NCBI RefSeq assembly: GCF_002871935.1
Contig: NZ_PNHQ01000009.1
Coordinates: 1-64,000 of the forward strand
Direction of reading: 5' to 3'
DNA: 64,000 nt
From: Aerococcus viridans
GTDB lineage: Bacteria; Bacillota; Bacilli; Lactobacillales; Aerococcaceae
The translations under genes and the position numbers were made by a program. Below, in pieces: positions 28,146 through 36,732 of the stretch. Each line of letters begins with the position of its first letter. Position 1 is the first letter of the stretch. The notes beneath the pieces are model-generated. The model was given only the letters and a program-made list of their open reading frames with translations, was not told where the DNA came from and searched no databases.

Positions 28146-28184
28146 AAGCATGAAAGGGATGTAATATTCCTTTCATGCTTTTTT
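28146..28184 (+). terminator. Intrinsic terminator after ilvE
   Basis: A perfect 12-bp stem (AAGCATGAAAGG / CCTTTCATGCTT) is followed by TTTT. Confidence 0.9.
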
Positions 28185-28190
28185 GATATA

Positions 28191-28370
28191 CAAAAAGAAG
28201 GTGAGACAAAAGTCGTTTAGAATTGACGTACTGGACCAAAGGGCGAACAATAATGAAATATTATTGGCGTCATTTGGGAAGTATCGGACAATGCTGACTT
28301 TTGGAACTCAATTATAAACGTTCTTATATAGCAAAGAGAGGCTGAGATATTTTTGTCCCAGCCTCTTATT
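28191..28370 (+). repeat. Dispersed structured repeat, copy 2
   Basis: The second copy of the element at 20156-20336, same orientation. The long-range pair CAAAAGTC (28207-28214) with GACTTTTG (28296-28303) and the final GAGGCTG/CAGCCTC hairpin are kept. It begins 6 bp after the ilvE terminator and ends at the 3' end of the convergent deoxyribosyltransferase gene. Confidence 0.9.
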
Positions 28371-28377
28371 TCTATTT

Positions 28378-28881
28378 TTAGATAACATCCATGTCTGGAA
28401 GTGGGTTTGTTGGGAAGTGATTGAAGTCATAGGTTGCTAATTCATTGATGTCAGTCATGAAGTAAGTACCGCCACGTGCAATCATCAAGTTTAATTCTTT
28501 ACCTTCTAAACCATTTTCACTTAATAAGACAACGATAGCTGGTTTGTGCATCGCACGCATAAAACCTAACTCAAAGGCTGTGCCGTCATCAACATTTTCA
28601 ACATCATATAAGAAAACACCAGCATCTGCAGTATTCATTGCAGATAGGTCGTTTTGGTAAGTCGCTACTTGCCATTCAAATGAACCAAAAATACCTTCTG
28701 GATCACGGTCAAAAGATGTATCTTTGTATTGGTGATCAAATGGGAAATGAACAACATCAACAGTTGGGTTTGCATTTAAAGCTTTTGTCGCTTCCTCTAC
28801 ACGGCGAACTTGGTCAGGATTGAAAAAAGGCGTTGCTAGATATAGCTTAGTGCTTGCTGAAATGTCTTTACGTTTATCCAA
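28378..28881 (-). CDS. Nucleoside 2-deoxyribosyltransferase
   Basis: A 167-residue enzyme that swaps nucleobases on deoxyribonucleosides, a salvage step typical of lactobacilli and relatives. LYLATPFFNPDQVRRVEEA at the N-terminus, the DAGVFLYD strand and DDGTAFELGFMRA with the probable nucleophile Glu are visible. The family length is about 155-165. The start is TTG at 28881 with GAGG eight bases upstream; no ATG fits. It is the last gene of a minus-strand unit with an HD hydrolase and a deoxynucleoside kinase, all acting on deoxynucleosides or nucleotides. Confidence 0.9.
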   Translation of the reverse strand: MDKRKDISASTKLYLATPFFNPDQVRRVEEATKALNANPTVDVVHFPFDHQYKDTSFDRDPEGIFGSFEWQVATYQNDLSAMNTADAGVFLYDVENVDDGTAFELGFMRAMHKPAIVVLLSENGLEGKELNLMIARGGTYFMTDINELATYDFNHFPTNPLPDMDVI

Positions 28882-28950
28882 TGATATAACCTCTTTCTTA
28901 AATTTAAAAATACTTGCTAATGATATTCTACAATAAATAATGTAAAATGT

Positions 28951-29616
28951 TTAAATATTTCCTTGCCATTCAGTCATAAATTGGTCAAGAAATTGTCGCA
29001 TAAAGAGTGTTCGTTCATGCGCAATCTCTTTACCAGCTTCTGTATTCATAGAATGTTCCAGTTTTAGTAGTTTTTCATAAAAATGATTAATTGCAGTGGA
29101 AGGATGGTTGCGATAATTATCCTTATTTTTCACGTCAATCACAGGGATATTTGGATTATAAATTTCATTATTAGCGTGACCGCCATAGGCAAAAGTGCGC
29201 GCAATACCCATTGCACCAAGGGCATCGATTCGGTCTGCATCCTGAACATATTGGCCTTCAACTGACAAATCATACTGTGTAGTTAAGTTTTTTGAGTAGG
29301 ACATATGTTGTATGGTATAAAGAATATTTTCTCGACTAGTTGGTGAAAGGTGTAACGTATCTAACAATTGTTCAACTTCCATTTGGCTAAAAATAATATC
29401 TGAAACGAGCTTGTCATCGATTGTATCATGTAAATATGCAGCAGCTTCAATGACGATTAAAGCTTCAGTATTACCATCACCATAATCTGCTATATACAAG
29501 GCTTTAGCGAGTTTAGCAACTCGGTCTGCATGCCAGTAATCATGACCAGTAGGGTCAAAAGCCATGCGTTCTCTTACAAAATCTTGAATTTTCTTAAGTC
29601 GTATTACCATTTCCAT
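28951..29616 (-). CDS. HD-domain phosphohydrolase
   Basis: A 221-residue soluble HD-superfamily protein of the YpgQ/YedJ type. The metal ligands are visible as HDYWHADRV (about residue 21), AAYLHDTIDD (HD pair about residue 64) and DADRIDALGAMG (about residue 130). YpgQ-like proteins hydrolyse nucleoside triphosphates including dNTPs in vitro. The neighbours, a deoxynucleoside kinase 28 bp upstream and a deoxyribosyltransferase 69 bp downstream, support a role in dNTP balance. AAGGAG lies before the start. The substrate is inference. Confidence 0.87.
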   Translation of the reverse strand: MEMVIRLKKIQDFVRERMAFDPTGHDYWHADRVAKLAKALYIADYGDGNTEALIVIEAAAYLHDTIDDKLVSDIIFSQMEVEQLLDTLHLSPTSRENILYTIQHMSYSKNLTTQYDLSVEGQYVQDADRIDALGAMGIARTFAYGGHANNEIYNPNIPVIDVKNKDNYRNHPSTAINHFYEKLLKLEHSMNTEAGKEIAHERTLFMRQFLDQFMTEWQGNI

Positions 29617-29644
29617 TTGTTCATCTCCTTAAACAAACAGTTTG

Positions 29645-30319
29645 CTATTCAAATGCGTCAGCAGTCACAATATCATTTGCAATCATAAAGTTTTTAATAT
29701 CTTGAATTAAGACATGTTGATGGTGGGGATACTTGACTAAGTCATATTTTTCCATATCAATGAACATCACTTTAGATTGATGATAGTGATTTTTCACCCA
29801 ATTATCATAACCAGACCATAAGCGGTGGTAATAGTCGATAAGTTCTTCCCCTTGTTCAAAGTCACGTCCACGATTATTTATGCGGGTCATAACAGTTTCA
29901 AAAGAACCATGTAGATATAGCATTAAATCAGGATGCTTGCGCGGAATTTCGGATAATTCTTCCATCATATTACGAGATAGATTTTCGTAAATTGAAAATT
30001 CTTCTTCACTAATACGTCCAATATCAGTATTCACTCTTGCAAAGTACCAATCTTCAAAAATCGATCGGTCTAAAACCGACTTATCTTCCCTAGAAGCTTG
30101 CTTGATTGTTTTAAATCGTGAATTCAAAAAATCTAATTGTGTTAAAAATGGATAACGCTTCAGCAATTGCTCTTCTGGACTGGCTTTGTAAAAATAGGGC
30201 AGCATAATGTTATCTTCAACTGATTCATAGAAGGGTTTAAAGTCTAATTCATCTCTGATTAAATTTGTGACGGTGGTTTTACCTAGTCCGATCATCCCAC
30301 CAACGGTTATCATTGTCAT
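29645..30319 (-). CDS. Deoxynucleoside kinase, second copy
   Basis: A 224-residue deoxynucleoside kinase related to the one at 21374-22027. The P-loop GMIGLGKTTVTN, the SVLDRSIFEDWYF motif and the lid segment RINNRGRDFEQGEE are present. TAGGAG lies seven bases before the ATG. It is the first gene of a minus-strand operon that continues with the HD hydrolase and deoxyribosyltransferase. The upstream region carries a pair of NrdR boxes, so expression probably follows the ribonucleotide reductase regulon. In lactobacilli two such kinases form a dAK/dGK heterodimer; here the two genes are 8 kb apart. Confidence 0.88.
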   Translation of the reverse strand: MTMITVGGMIGLGKTTVTNLIRDELDFKPFYESVEDNIMLPYFYKASPEEQLLKRYPFLTQLDFLNSRFKTIKQASREDKSVLDRSIFEDWYFARVNTDIGRISEEEFSIYENLSRNMMEELSEIPRKHPDLMLYLHGSFETVMTRINNRGRDFEQGEELIDYYHRLWSGYDNWVKNHYHQSKVMFIDMEKYDLVKYPHHQHVLIQDIKNFMIANDIVTADAFE

Positions 30320-30443
30320 TATATAACTCCTAACTTTTAAAAAAAGAAAACCTTTTATTGGTAAAGGTATCTTAGTGTAATCATATGTGAACTGTTTTTG
30401 TCATGAGTAGTGTCTTCTTGCTATACCATGAAAAAAGCACATA

Positions 30444-30499
30444 ACACAATATATAGTGTTTGTATAACAATAATATAACATATATAGTACTTCATACAA
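30444..30499 (-). promoter_or_regulatory. NrdR boxes and promoter of the deoxynucleoside kinase operon
   Basis: ACACAATATATAGTGT (30444-30459) is an exact match to the NrdR consensus ACACwATATmTwGTGT. A weaker second box, ATAACATATATAGTAC (30475-30490, 11 of 16), begins 31 bp away, the usual in-phase spacing of paired NrdR sites. On the minus strand TTGTAT (30494-30499), a 16-bp spacer and TATATT (30472-30477) form a promoter overlapped by the weak box, with the strong box just past the start point. The rest of the 420-bp gap holds a hairpin, TTACCTATCC/GGATAGGTAA at 30598-30628. Confidence 0.8.
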
Positions 30500-30634
30500 G
30501 AGGCATTTATAATGATGCAAGGGTCAAAAAGTAAAAGAAAAGAAAGATACTTCTCTGTATTTTATAAATTTCAGTGATAAGAAATTTCAGGACGCCATTA
30601 CCTATCCCTTTTAAGATAGGATAGGTAAAACTAT

Positions 30635-30691
30635 TTGCATTTTCAAAAGAATAAAACTATACTAGAATTAAGTACAGTTTACAAATGTAAA
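30635..30691 (+). promoter_or_regulatory. Promoter and cop box of copB
   Basis: TTGCAT (30635-30640), a 17-bp spacer and TATACT (30658-30663) are followed by TTTACAAATGTAAA (30678-30691), a perfect palindrome containing the CopY core TACAAATGTA at 30680-30689. Layout is the same as before copZ, so both loci should answer to one repressor. Confidence 0.85.
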
Positions 30692-30739
30692 CATAATTTA
30701 CGATTATATAGTGATTACATAGTATGGAGGTAGAGAATA

Positions 30740-32863
30740 TTGGATAAAGATAATAATGCAAAACATCATCACAATATGCACCATGATCATGGCAACGAAC
30801 ATATGCATCACGAAGAGCATAACCATAACCACCATGATCATAGTGGTCACGGTGATCACGGTGGTCACGGTGATCACGGTGGTCATGGACATGGTGGACA
30901 TGGCGCTCATATGATGGCTGATTTTAAGCAACGTTTCTGGGTAGTGTTGGTATTATCTATCCCGTTAGCAATTATTGCACCTATGTCGATGCACTTGCTT
31001 GGTTATCATATTGATTTTCCTGGGCAAGGGCTTTTAGAATTTGGCCTTGCTACTATTGTATTCTTTTACGGAGGTAAACCCTTCTTAAGTCATGCTTGGC
31101 ATGAATTGAAATCAGGGGTTCCGGGTATGATGATGCTGATTTCTCTAGCGATTGTCGCAGCTTATGTCTATTCGGTTTTAACCACCTTCTTCATTAGTGG
31201 CATGAACTATTATTTTGAACTTGCTAGCTTGATATTGATTATGTTGGCGGGACATTACATTGAGATGAAGGCGCAAATGTCAGCTGGTAATGCCGTTGAA
31301 TCACTAGCCAAGCTCTTACCATCAGATGCTGAAGTGATTCATGAAGACGGATCAACAAGTGAAGTAAAAGTCGACCAATTGAAGAAGGGCGACCGTATCT
31401 TCATCCGGCCAGGTGCGAAGATTCCTATCGACGCTACAGTTTATGAAGGGCATTCTGAAGTAGATGAATCAATGTTGACTGGCGAATCTGTCCCCGTATT
31501 AAAAGAAGCGGGTGCGCAGATTGTTGGGGGTGCTATTAATGGGGATGGTATTCTAAAAGCTACTGTAACGAAAACGGGTACAGATACTTATTTAGCGCAA
31601 ATTATTAACTTAGTTACTGACGCGCAAGCACAAAAATCTAAGGCACAATCAATTGCTGATGTTTGGGCTAAATATCTATTTTATATCGCTTTAGTTGCAG
31701 GGATTATCGCCTTTGTTGCGTGGACGGGTGTTGACGGTTATTTAATGGGCTTACAGTTTATGGTAGCAACCTTTGTTATTGCCTGTCCGCATGCACTTGG
31801 GCTGGCAGTTCCCTTGGTAAATGCTGAATCTACGTCCTTAGCTGCTGAATCTGGTTTATTTATTCAAAACCGTATCGCTTTTGAAGATGCACATAAGATT
31901 GATAAGATCGTTTTTGATAAAACAGGTACTCTTACTCAAGGTGAATTTGGGGTAGATGAGATTACTGTGATGGATGATAAGTTTAATGAAACGTCTCTTT
32001 TGCAAATTGTCTACGCGATTGAAAGTCAATCTGAGCATCCAATTGCTCGAGGTATCGTGAAAGAAGCTGAAAGTAGAAAGCTTGAAAAATTACAGGTTGC
32101 TGATTATCACAATTTAACCGGTAAGGGGCTTGAAGGGACTGTAAATGGGAAAAACATTCAAATCCTCAGTCCGAAAGCTACTAGACAAGCAGGTTATACA
32201 TTTGATGAAGCAGCCTTTGAAGCTTCTGCTTCTAAAGGTAGAACCATTGTCTTTGTCATCTATGACCAGGTGCTAGTGGGTGCTATTGCAGTATCCGATA
32301 TTGTTCGTGAAGAGGCTAAAGCAGTGGTAGCTGAATTGCAAAATAAAGGCATTCAAGTATTGATGTTAACCGGTGATAACCAACAAGTTGCAGATTCAGT
32401 AGGAGAAACACTTCATTTAGATGGTGTCTTCGCAGAAGTTTTATCAGATGAAAAAGCCGACAAAATCAAATCACTACAAGCTGACGGTGGACGTGTTGCT
32501 ATGGTTGGTGATGGTGTTAACGATGCGCCAGCTCTCGCGCAAGCTGATTTAGGAATTGCTATTGGTGCAGGGACAGATGTAGCAAGGGAAACAGGTGATA
32601 TCATCTTGGTTGATTCAAATATCCATGATGTTTTAAATATCCTGAACCTATCAAAAGCAACCAAACAAAAAATTAACCAAAACCTTATGTGGGGAGCGGG
32701 CTATAATGTGGTGGCTATTCCACTAGCGGCTGGTGTGTTAGCTGGATTAGGTATTGTCCTTGGACCAGCTTTGTCAGCTATTATTATGTCCTTGTCTACC
32801 GTTGTCTGTGCAGTGAATGCACGGATGTTGCATCGTACTTATAAGAAGGTGCAGAACAAATAA
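30740..32863 (+). CDS. copB: P1B-type copper ATPase CopB with His-rich N-terminus
   Basis: A 707-residue heavy-metal ATPase. The first 65 residues are very rich in His, with Gly-Asp-His-Gly-Gly-His type repeats, in place of HMA domains. The membrane motif is CPH (ACPHALG), which marks the P1B-3/CopB group moving Cu+/Cu2+ or Ag+. TGES, DKTGT, SEHPIARG and GDGVND are present. The start is TTG at 30740 with GGAGG nine bases upstream. It is monocistronic behind its own cop box and 18 kb from copZA, unlike the contiguous enterococcal copYZAB operon. It would export surplus copper. Confidence 0.94.
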   Translation: MDKDNNAKHHHNMHHDHGNEHMHHEEHNHNHHDHSGHGDHGGHGDHGGHGHGGHGAHMMADFKQRFWVVLVLSIPLAIIAPMSMHLLGYHIDFPGQGLLEFGLATIVFFYGGKPFLSHAWHELKSGVPGMMMLISLAIVAAYVYSVLTTFFISGMNYYFELASLILIMLAGHYIEMKAQMSAGNAVESLAKLLPSDAEVIHEDGSTSEVKVDQLKKGDRIFIRPGAKIPIDATVYEGHSEVDESMLTGESVPVLKEAGAQIVGGAINGDGILKATVTKTGTDTYLAQIINLVTDAQAQKSKAQSIADVWAKYLFYIALVAGIIAFVAWTGVDGYLMGLQFMVATFVIACPHALGLAVPLVNAESTSLAAESGLFIQNRIAFEDAHKIDKIVFDKTGTLTQGEFGVDEITVMDDKFNETSLLQIVYAIESQSEHPIARGIVKEAESRKLEKLQVADYHNLTGKGLEGTVNGKNIQILSPKATRQAGYTFDEAAFEASASKGRTIVFVIYDQVLVGAIAVSDIVREEAKAVVAELQNKGIQVLMLTGDNQQVADSVGETLHLDGVFAEVLSDEKADKIKSLQADGGRVAMVGDGVNDAPALAQADLGIAIGAGTDVARETGDIILVDSNIHDVLNILNLSKATKQKINQNLMWGAGYNVVAIPLAAGVLAGLGIVLGPALSAIIMSLSTVVCAVNARMLHRTYKKVQNK

Positions 32864-33135
32864 ATTAGAGTAGAAATGATGTACATGCTAAATAGTGTTT
32901 CCTATTAGTATTATCATTACTATGCCAAAATTTGATTAATTTATTAAAAGGTACTCTTTGAGAAAACCGTGTAATTCATTACATGGATGAACCAAGTTCT
33001 AGGGCGCCCGTCATTGTATTGAGTTAATTGATGTGAATATCGCACGATGTTGAAGAATGACTTGTTTCAACGATACGCTTGAGAATTCCTATTTTGATGA
33101 AAAAACCATTATTATAAAGGCCATAAATGATATAA
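32864..33135. other. Gap after copB
   Basis: No gene, RNA or operator is recognised here. No clear terminator for copB is visible directly after its stop; the bidirectional hairpin at 33136-33173 may serve. Confidence 0.4.
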
Positions 33136-33173
33136 AAACCCCTTTTGACACCAAAATGTCAGAAGGGGTTTTG
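33136..33173. terminator. Bidirectional terminator between copB and dhaL
   Basis: AAAACCCCTT and AAGGGGTTTT arms enclose a second pairing (TGACA/TGTCA). T-tracts are present on both strands, so it can end the dha operon (minus) and copB readthrough (plus). Confidence 0.85.
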
Positions 33174-33182
33174 TAATAACGA

Positions 33183-33758
33183 TTAAACATTTGCCTGGAT
33201 TAAGGCTTCAAATAAGTATTTACTTGATTCGGCTCCTGGATCCGGTTCACCAATAGACCGTTCCCCATAGTAAGAAGCACGACCTTTTGTTGCTTTAAGC
33301 TCAGTCGTTTTAGCAGAAGCCTCATCTAAAACCTCTTGATTTAAGCTATTAGCTTTAAGGGCTTCAACTGCCGGATGCCAAATATCAACCATCGTTTTTT
33401 CACCAGGTTCTGCTTTACCTCTTTGTTGAATTTTATCTAACCCAGCTGCAAAAATATCCGCGATATTATCTGAGTTCTTAGCTGTTGTTGCCATAGCTAG
33501 GAAAGCAGAACCATATAACGGACCGGATGCACCACCAATCTTACTCATGAGGGTTTGTGCAACAGTCATAAAAAGAGCAGATACATCCTCAGATTGTTTA
33601 TTTTTTAAGGCTTCCTTAGTCGCAACTGCACCGCGAGCCATATTGTTACCGTGGTCTCCGTCACCGATTTTTTGGTCTAAATCAGATAAATAAGCTTTTT
33701 CTTCTATTAAACGGTCAAACCATTGGTCTAACCAAGTCATTGTTTCATTTACATCCAT
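33183..33758 (-). CDS. dhaL: Dihydroxyacetone kinase subunit DhaL (ADP-binding)
   Basis: A 191-residue subunit that binds ADP/ATP and phosphorylates dihydroxyacetone held by DhaK. The Mg-nucleotide site DQKIGDGDHGNNMARG is clear near residue 30, and KIGGASGPLYGSAF and KGRASYYGERSIGEPDPGA follow. The start at 33758 (ATG, DVNETMTW) is preferred, with AGAGG nine bases upstream; the ATG three codons earlier nearly touches it. It is the last gene of the minus-strand order dhaM-dhaK-dhaL. As in other PTS-dependent systems, phosphate would come from DhaM. Confidence 0.93.
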   Translation of the reverse strand: MDVNETMTWLDQWFDRLIEEKAYLSDLDQKIGDGDHGNNMARGAVATKEALKNKQSEDVSALFMTVAQTLMSKIGGASGPLYGSAFLAMATTAKNSDNIADIFAAGLDKIQQRGKAEPGEKTMVDIWHPAVEALKANSLNQEVLDEASAKTTELKATKGRASYYGERSIGEPDPGAESSKYLFEALIQANV

Positions 33759-33782
33759 ATATGACATCCTCTCTTAACTAAA

Positions 33783-34775
33783 CTATCCCCAGGCAGCAGT
33801 ATTTACCGGTGCTTGTAGTGCTTGTACCCAGTCAGTATCTTCGACTTTTAGCAAGGTTAGAGACGCCCCCTGCATTTCCAGTGAGGTCATCAAGTCTCCT
33901 ACCTTCACAAAATCAATTTCTAGCCCTTCATCTGCCAACTGTTCTTGAATATCATTCCAGAATAGGTAAAGTTCCATTAATGGAGTACCCCCCATCCCAT
34001 TGACCAATACAGCGAAACGGTCTCCAGCTGACCAGCTGAATTCTTCTTTTAGTCGGCCAATTAATTCCGCAGCCATTTCTTTTGCAGGCTTGATTTTCTC
34101 ACGACGGTAACCTGGTTCTCCGTGAATCCCAATACCATATTCAAATTCATCATTTGCAATGTCAAAACCTGGTTTCCCTACCTCAGGAACGGTTGCAGCT
34201 GTCAAAGCAAGACCGATAGATTTAAGATTGTCATTCACCTTTTCTGCAATGGCTTTTAAGTCACTTAGAGATTTACCGTGATCTGCGTAGTAGCCTAGGA
34301 TTTTATGCATGAAGACTGTTCCGGCAATCCCGCGGCGACCGGCAGTATAAGTAGAATCTTCCATAGCGATATCGTCATCCACGATGATTGCGGCGGTTTC
34401 AATACCTTCAGCTTCCGCAAATTCTTGAGCGATTTCAAAGTTCATCACATCTCCGGTATAGTTTTTGATGACTACGAAGACACCAGCCCCATTATCAGCA
34501 GCTTTTATCCCTTCTAAAATTTGGTCTGGTGTTGGGGAAGTAAAGACCTCTCCAGAAACGGCAGCTGATAGCATCCCTTTACCGACGAAACCTGCGTGAC
34601 TCGGTTCGTGTCCAGATCCACCACCAGAAACAATACCCACAATATCAGGCGTTTCTACTGTCCGGTATAGGACTTGAGTATCTGGCACTTGGGCAAGAAT
34701 ATCCGCATGGGCACTGGCTAAACCTTTGACCATTTGGCTGACAACATCACCGGGCTGGTTGATAATTTTTTTCAT
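33783..34775 (-). CDS. dhaK: Dihydroxyacetone kinase subunit DhaK
   Basis: A 330-residue subunit that binds dihydroxyacetone covalently through a His. SGGGSGHEPSHAGFVGKGML holds the substrate-binding glycine loop, and the covalent His lies in the YGIGIHGEPGYRRE segment (about residue 217). VFVVIKNYTGDVMNFEIA and NGMGGTPLMELYLF are conserved. AAGGAGG lies seven bases before the ATG. It is 25 bp from dhaL and 76 bp from dhaM. The product, dihydroxyacetone phosphate, enters glycolysis. Confidence 0.95.
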   Translation of the reverse strand: MKKIINQPGDVVSQMVKGLASAHADILAQVPDTQVLYRTVETPDIVGIVSGGGSGHEPSHAGFVGKGMLSAAVSGEVFTSPTPDQILEGIKAADNGAGVFVVIKNYTGDVMNFEIAQEFAEAEGIETAAIIVDDDIAMEDSTYTAGRRGIAGTVFMHKILGYYADHGKSLSDLKAIAEKVNDNLKSIGLALTAATVPEVGKPGFDIANDEFEYGIGIHGEPGYRREKIKPAKEMAAELIGRLKEEFSWSAGDRFAVLVNGMGGTPLMELYLFWNDIQEQLADEGLEIDFVKVGDLMTSLEMQGASLTLLKVEDTDWVQALQAPVNTAAWG

Positions 34776-34851
34776 GAAAAAACCTCCTTAGGGATTAGAC
34801 AATATAGTTATCATCAACAATTTTAAATAATATAAGCACACGTGAGAATGC

Positions 34852-35238
34852 TTAGCTTTGTTCCTTAATGGCTACTAAAATCTGCTCTGGTGTCCGGTTG
34901 ATCGTCGATTGAACAGCACCTATGTAAGCACCTTCTACAAGAGGACCTTCAACTAAATGAACATGGGCTTTTAGGTCATCTTCGACGAAGTCTAGGGCAG
35001 TTTCAGCAGATAAGACGGCAGACCCCATATCCGTAAAGATGAAGATTTCTTTATCCGAATTGGCAAAAATGGCATCTGTTATCTTACTTACGGATGTACC
35101 TATCTCACCATCATCGGTACCACCTGCAGATATGACTGAAAAGGTATTGTTATCATCAGGTACCATGGTTTCAAGCAATTCTTTTAAACCTTCTGTGATG
35201 GTTTGACTATGGGACACTAATATTAATAGATTTGTCAT
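34852..35238 (-). CDS. dhaM: Dihydroxyacetone kinase phosphotransfer subunit DhaM
   Basis: A 128-residue protein with only the EIIA-Man-like domain. The phosphorylated His is in LILVSHSQTITEGLKEL (residue about 10), and AGGTDDGEIGTS and FTDMGSAVLS match the family. Unlike the E. coli protein it has no HPr-like or EI-like extension, the usual form in Gram-positives, so it must take phosphate from the general HPr. GGAGG lies before the start. It is the first gene of the dha operon, which carries a cre-like site upstream. Confidence 0.92.
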   Translation of the reverse strand: MTNLLILVSHSQTITEGLKELLETMVPDDNNTFSVISAGGTDDGEIGTSVSKITDAIFANSDKEIFIFTDMGSAVLSAETALDFVEDDLKAHVHLVEGPLVEGAYIGAVQSTINRTPEQILVAIKEQS

Positions 35239-35276
35239 ATGCGAAAGCCTCCAAATGTAAGTTACTTCAAATTATC

Positions 35277-35290
35277 TGTACACGCTTACA
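35277..35290 (-). promoter_or_regulatory. cre site upstream of dhaMKL
   Basis: TGTAAGCGTGTACA on the minus strand matches the CcpA-binding consensus TGWAANCGNTNWCA at all but one position. It lies 39 bp upstream of the dhaM start, between possible promoter and gene, a position expected to give repression by glucose. Confidence 0.65.
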
Positions 35291-35457
35291 TTTTAACAAG
35301 AAAAATCTCTTCCAACAAGTAACAGTTATTAGAAGTTATTTTTTTGATAGGCTAAAACGATTAAAAGTAAACGATTGTCCCTTTTATCAAACAGTTGAGG
35401 AGTATGATAGAATGAGCATAACAAAGATAAGGGTAAACAATTATAGGAGGCAGGAAA

Positions 35458-36642
35458 ATGGTAGATATTTTAAAAGATTATAGCCCAGATCGTTCAAACA
35501 CTAAAGCAATGAAGTGGCATGACTTGCCTCAACAATTTGGCGAGGATAATTTATTGCCTGTTTGGATTGCGGATATGGACTTTGCACCCGCAAGAGAAAT
35601 TCAAGCTGCTTTGCGCGCTTTTGTTGAAGAGCAATATTATGGTTATTACTCAGTGCCAGAAACTTACTATAAAGCTATTGTAGATTGGACGAAAGCGCAC
35701 TACAATTATGAAACGAAGGCAGAGTGGTATCGATTTGCACCGGGGGTTTGTACAGGGATCGCCTTTGGCTTACAAGCGTTTACTGAAGAAGGCGATAAAA
35801 TTTTAATTCAAAATCCTGTTTATAATCCTTTCCGTACGGTAATTGAAGAAGCCAACCGGACTTTAGTGATGCAAGATCTATTAGGAGATGATGTTACAGG
35901 TTATACTATGGATTTTGATGCACTGGAAGCAGCCTTTAAAGATGATGATATTAAAGTATTTCTATTTTGTTCACCGCAGAACCCAACTGGTCGTGTTTGG
36001 ACTAAAGATGAGGTTACACGAGTTGTTGAACTGTGCCAAACATATGGTGTATTGTTATTTACTGATGAAATCCACCGTGACTTAATTATGCCTGGACATA
36101 CACATGTTGCTGTGGGGACGATTGACCCAGACTTTGATCAATATGTGCTTTTTGCCTCACCATCTAAAACATTTAATTTAGCGGGCTTAAACCATTCATT
36201 CATAGTCGTACCAAATGATACCTTACGCCAAACATTAGATGCTTACTTACATAGTATCCACTTAACAGTTGGACAACCTGCTGGTTATATCGGGGCAGAA
36301 GCAGCTTATACTTATGGTGCTGACTGGTTAGAAGGGGTGAATCAGGTCATTTGGGATAACTATCTATTATTAAAAGATAAATTAAAAGAAGCTCTACCCA
36401 AAGTGACTATTGCTGATTTACAAGGTACCTATTTAGCTTGGCTTGATTTGGGCGCTTATGTTTCAGCAGATAATTTAAAACATGTAGTACAAGAAAAGGC
36501 ACGTTTAGGCGTTAATTACGGTAGTTTATATTGGCCAACTAAAACGGATGAAACGCATATCCGCATTAACTTAGCGACTACACCAGAAATTATTGGTCAA
36601 GCTGCAGATAATTTAATTAAAGCTATTCAAGAAGCATCATAA
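35458..36642 (+). CDS. MalY/PatB-family C-S lyase or aminotransferase
   Basis: A 394-residue PLP enzyme of fold type I. The N-terminal ILKDYSPDRSNTKAMKWHD and LPVWIADMDF are hallmarks of the MalY/PatB cystathionine beta-lyase group. The PLP lysine lies in FASPSKTFNLAGL, and CSPQNPTGRVW and FTDEIHRDL are conserved. Most members cleave cystathionine or other cysteine conjugates; some are simple aminotransferases. AGGAGG precedes the ATG. It is divergent from dhaM and ends at a bidirectional terminator, so it is a single-gene unit. Confidence 0.9.
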   Translation: MVDILKDYSPDRSNTKAMKWHDLPQQFGEDNLLPVWIADMDFAPAREIQAALRAFVEEQYYGYYSVPETYYKAIVDWTKAHYNYETKAEWYRFAPGVCTGIAFGLQAFTEEGDKILIQNPVYNPFRTVIEEANRTLVMQDLLGDDVTGYTMDFDALEAAFKDDDIKVFLFCSPQNPTGRVWTKDEVTRVVELCQTYGVLLFTDEIHRDLIMPGHTHVAVGTIDPDFDQYVLFASPSKTFNLAGLNHSFIVVPNDTLRQTLDAYLHSIHLTVGQPAGYIGAEAAYTYGADWLEGVNQVIWDNYLLLKDKLKEALPKVTIADLQGTYLAWLDLGAYVSADNLKHVVQEKARLGVNYGSLYWPTKTDETHIRINLATTPEIIGQAADNLIKAIQEAS

Positions 36643-36677
36643 TAAAGAGCAACTAAATTTTCATCTAATTGAAAAAG

Positions 36678-36726
36678 AAAAACACCTCGATTATCTGACG
36701 TTAGGTCAGTTAATCGAGGTGTTTTT
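36678..36726. terminator. Bidirectional terminator between the PatB-like gene and the CDF gene
   Basis: A perfect 16-bp stem (AAAAACACCTCGATTA / TAATCGAGGTGTTTTT) with an inner CTGAC/GTCAG stem; A- and T-tracts at both ends serve both convergent genes. Confidence 0.92.
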
Positions 36727-36732
36727 ACCCAT

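Noticed and set aside
30598-30628. Hairpin TTACCTATCC/GGATAGGTAA considered as a terminator or small RNA
   Set aside because: It lacks a proper T-tract and no gene ends near it; it is only noted as part of the control region before copB.
35232-35457. An open frame reading through the dhaM-PatB intergenic region on the plus strand
   Set aside because: It covers the cre site and promoters, has no ribosome binding site, and yields no recognisable protein.
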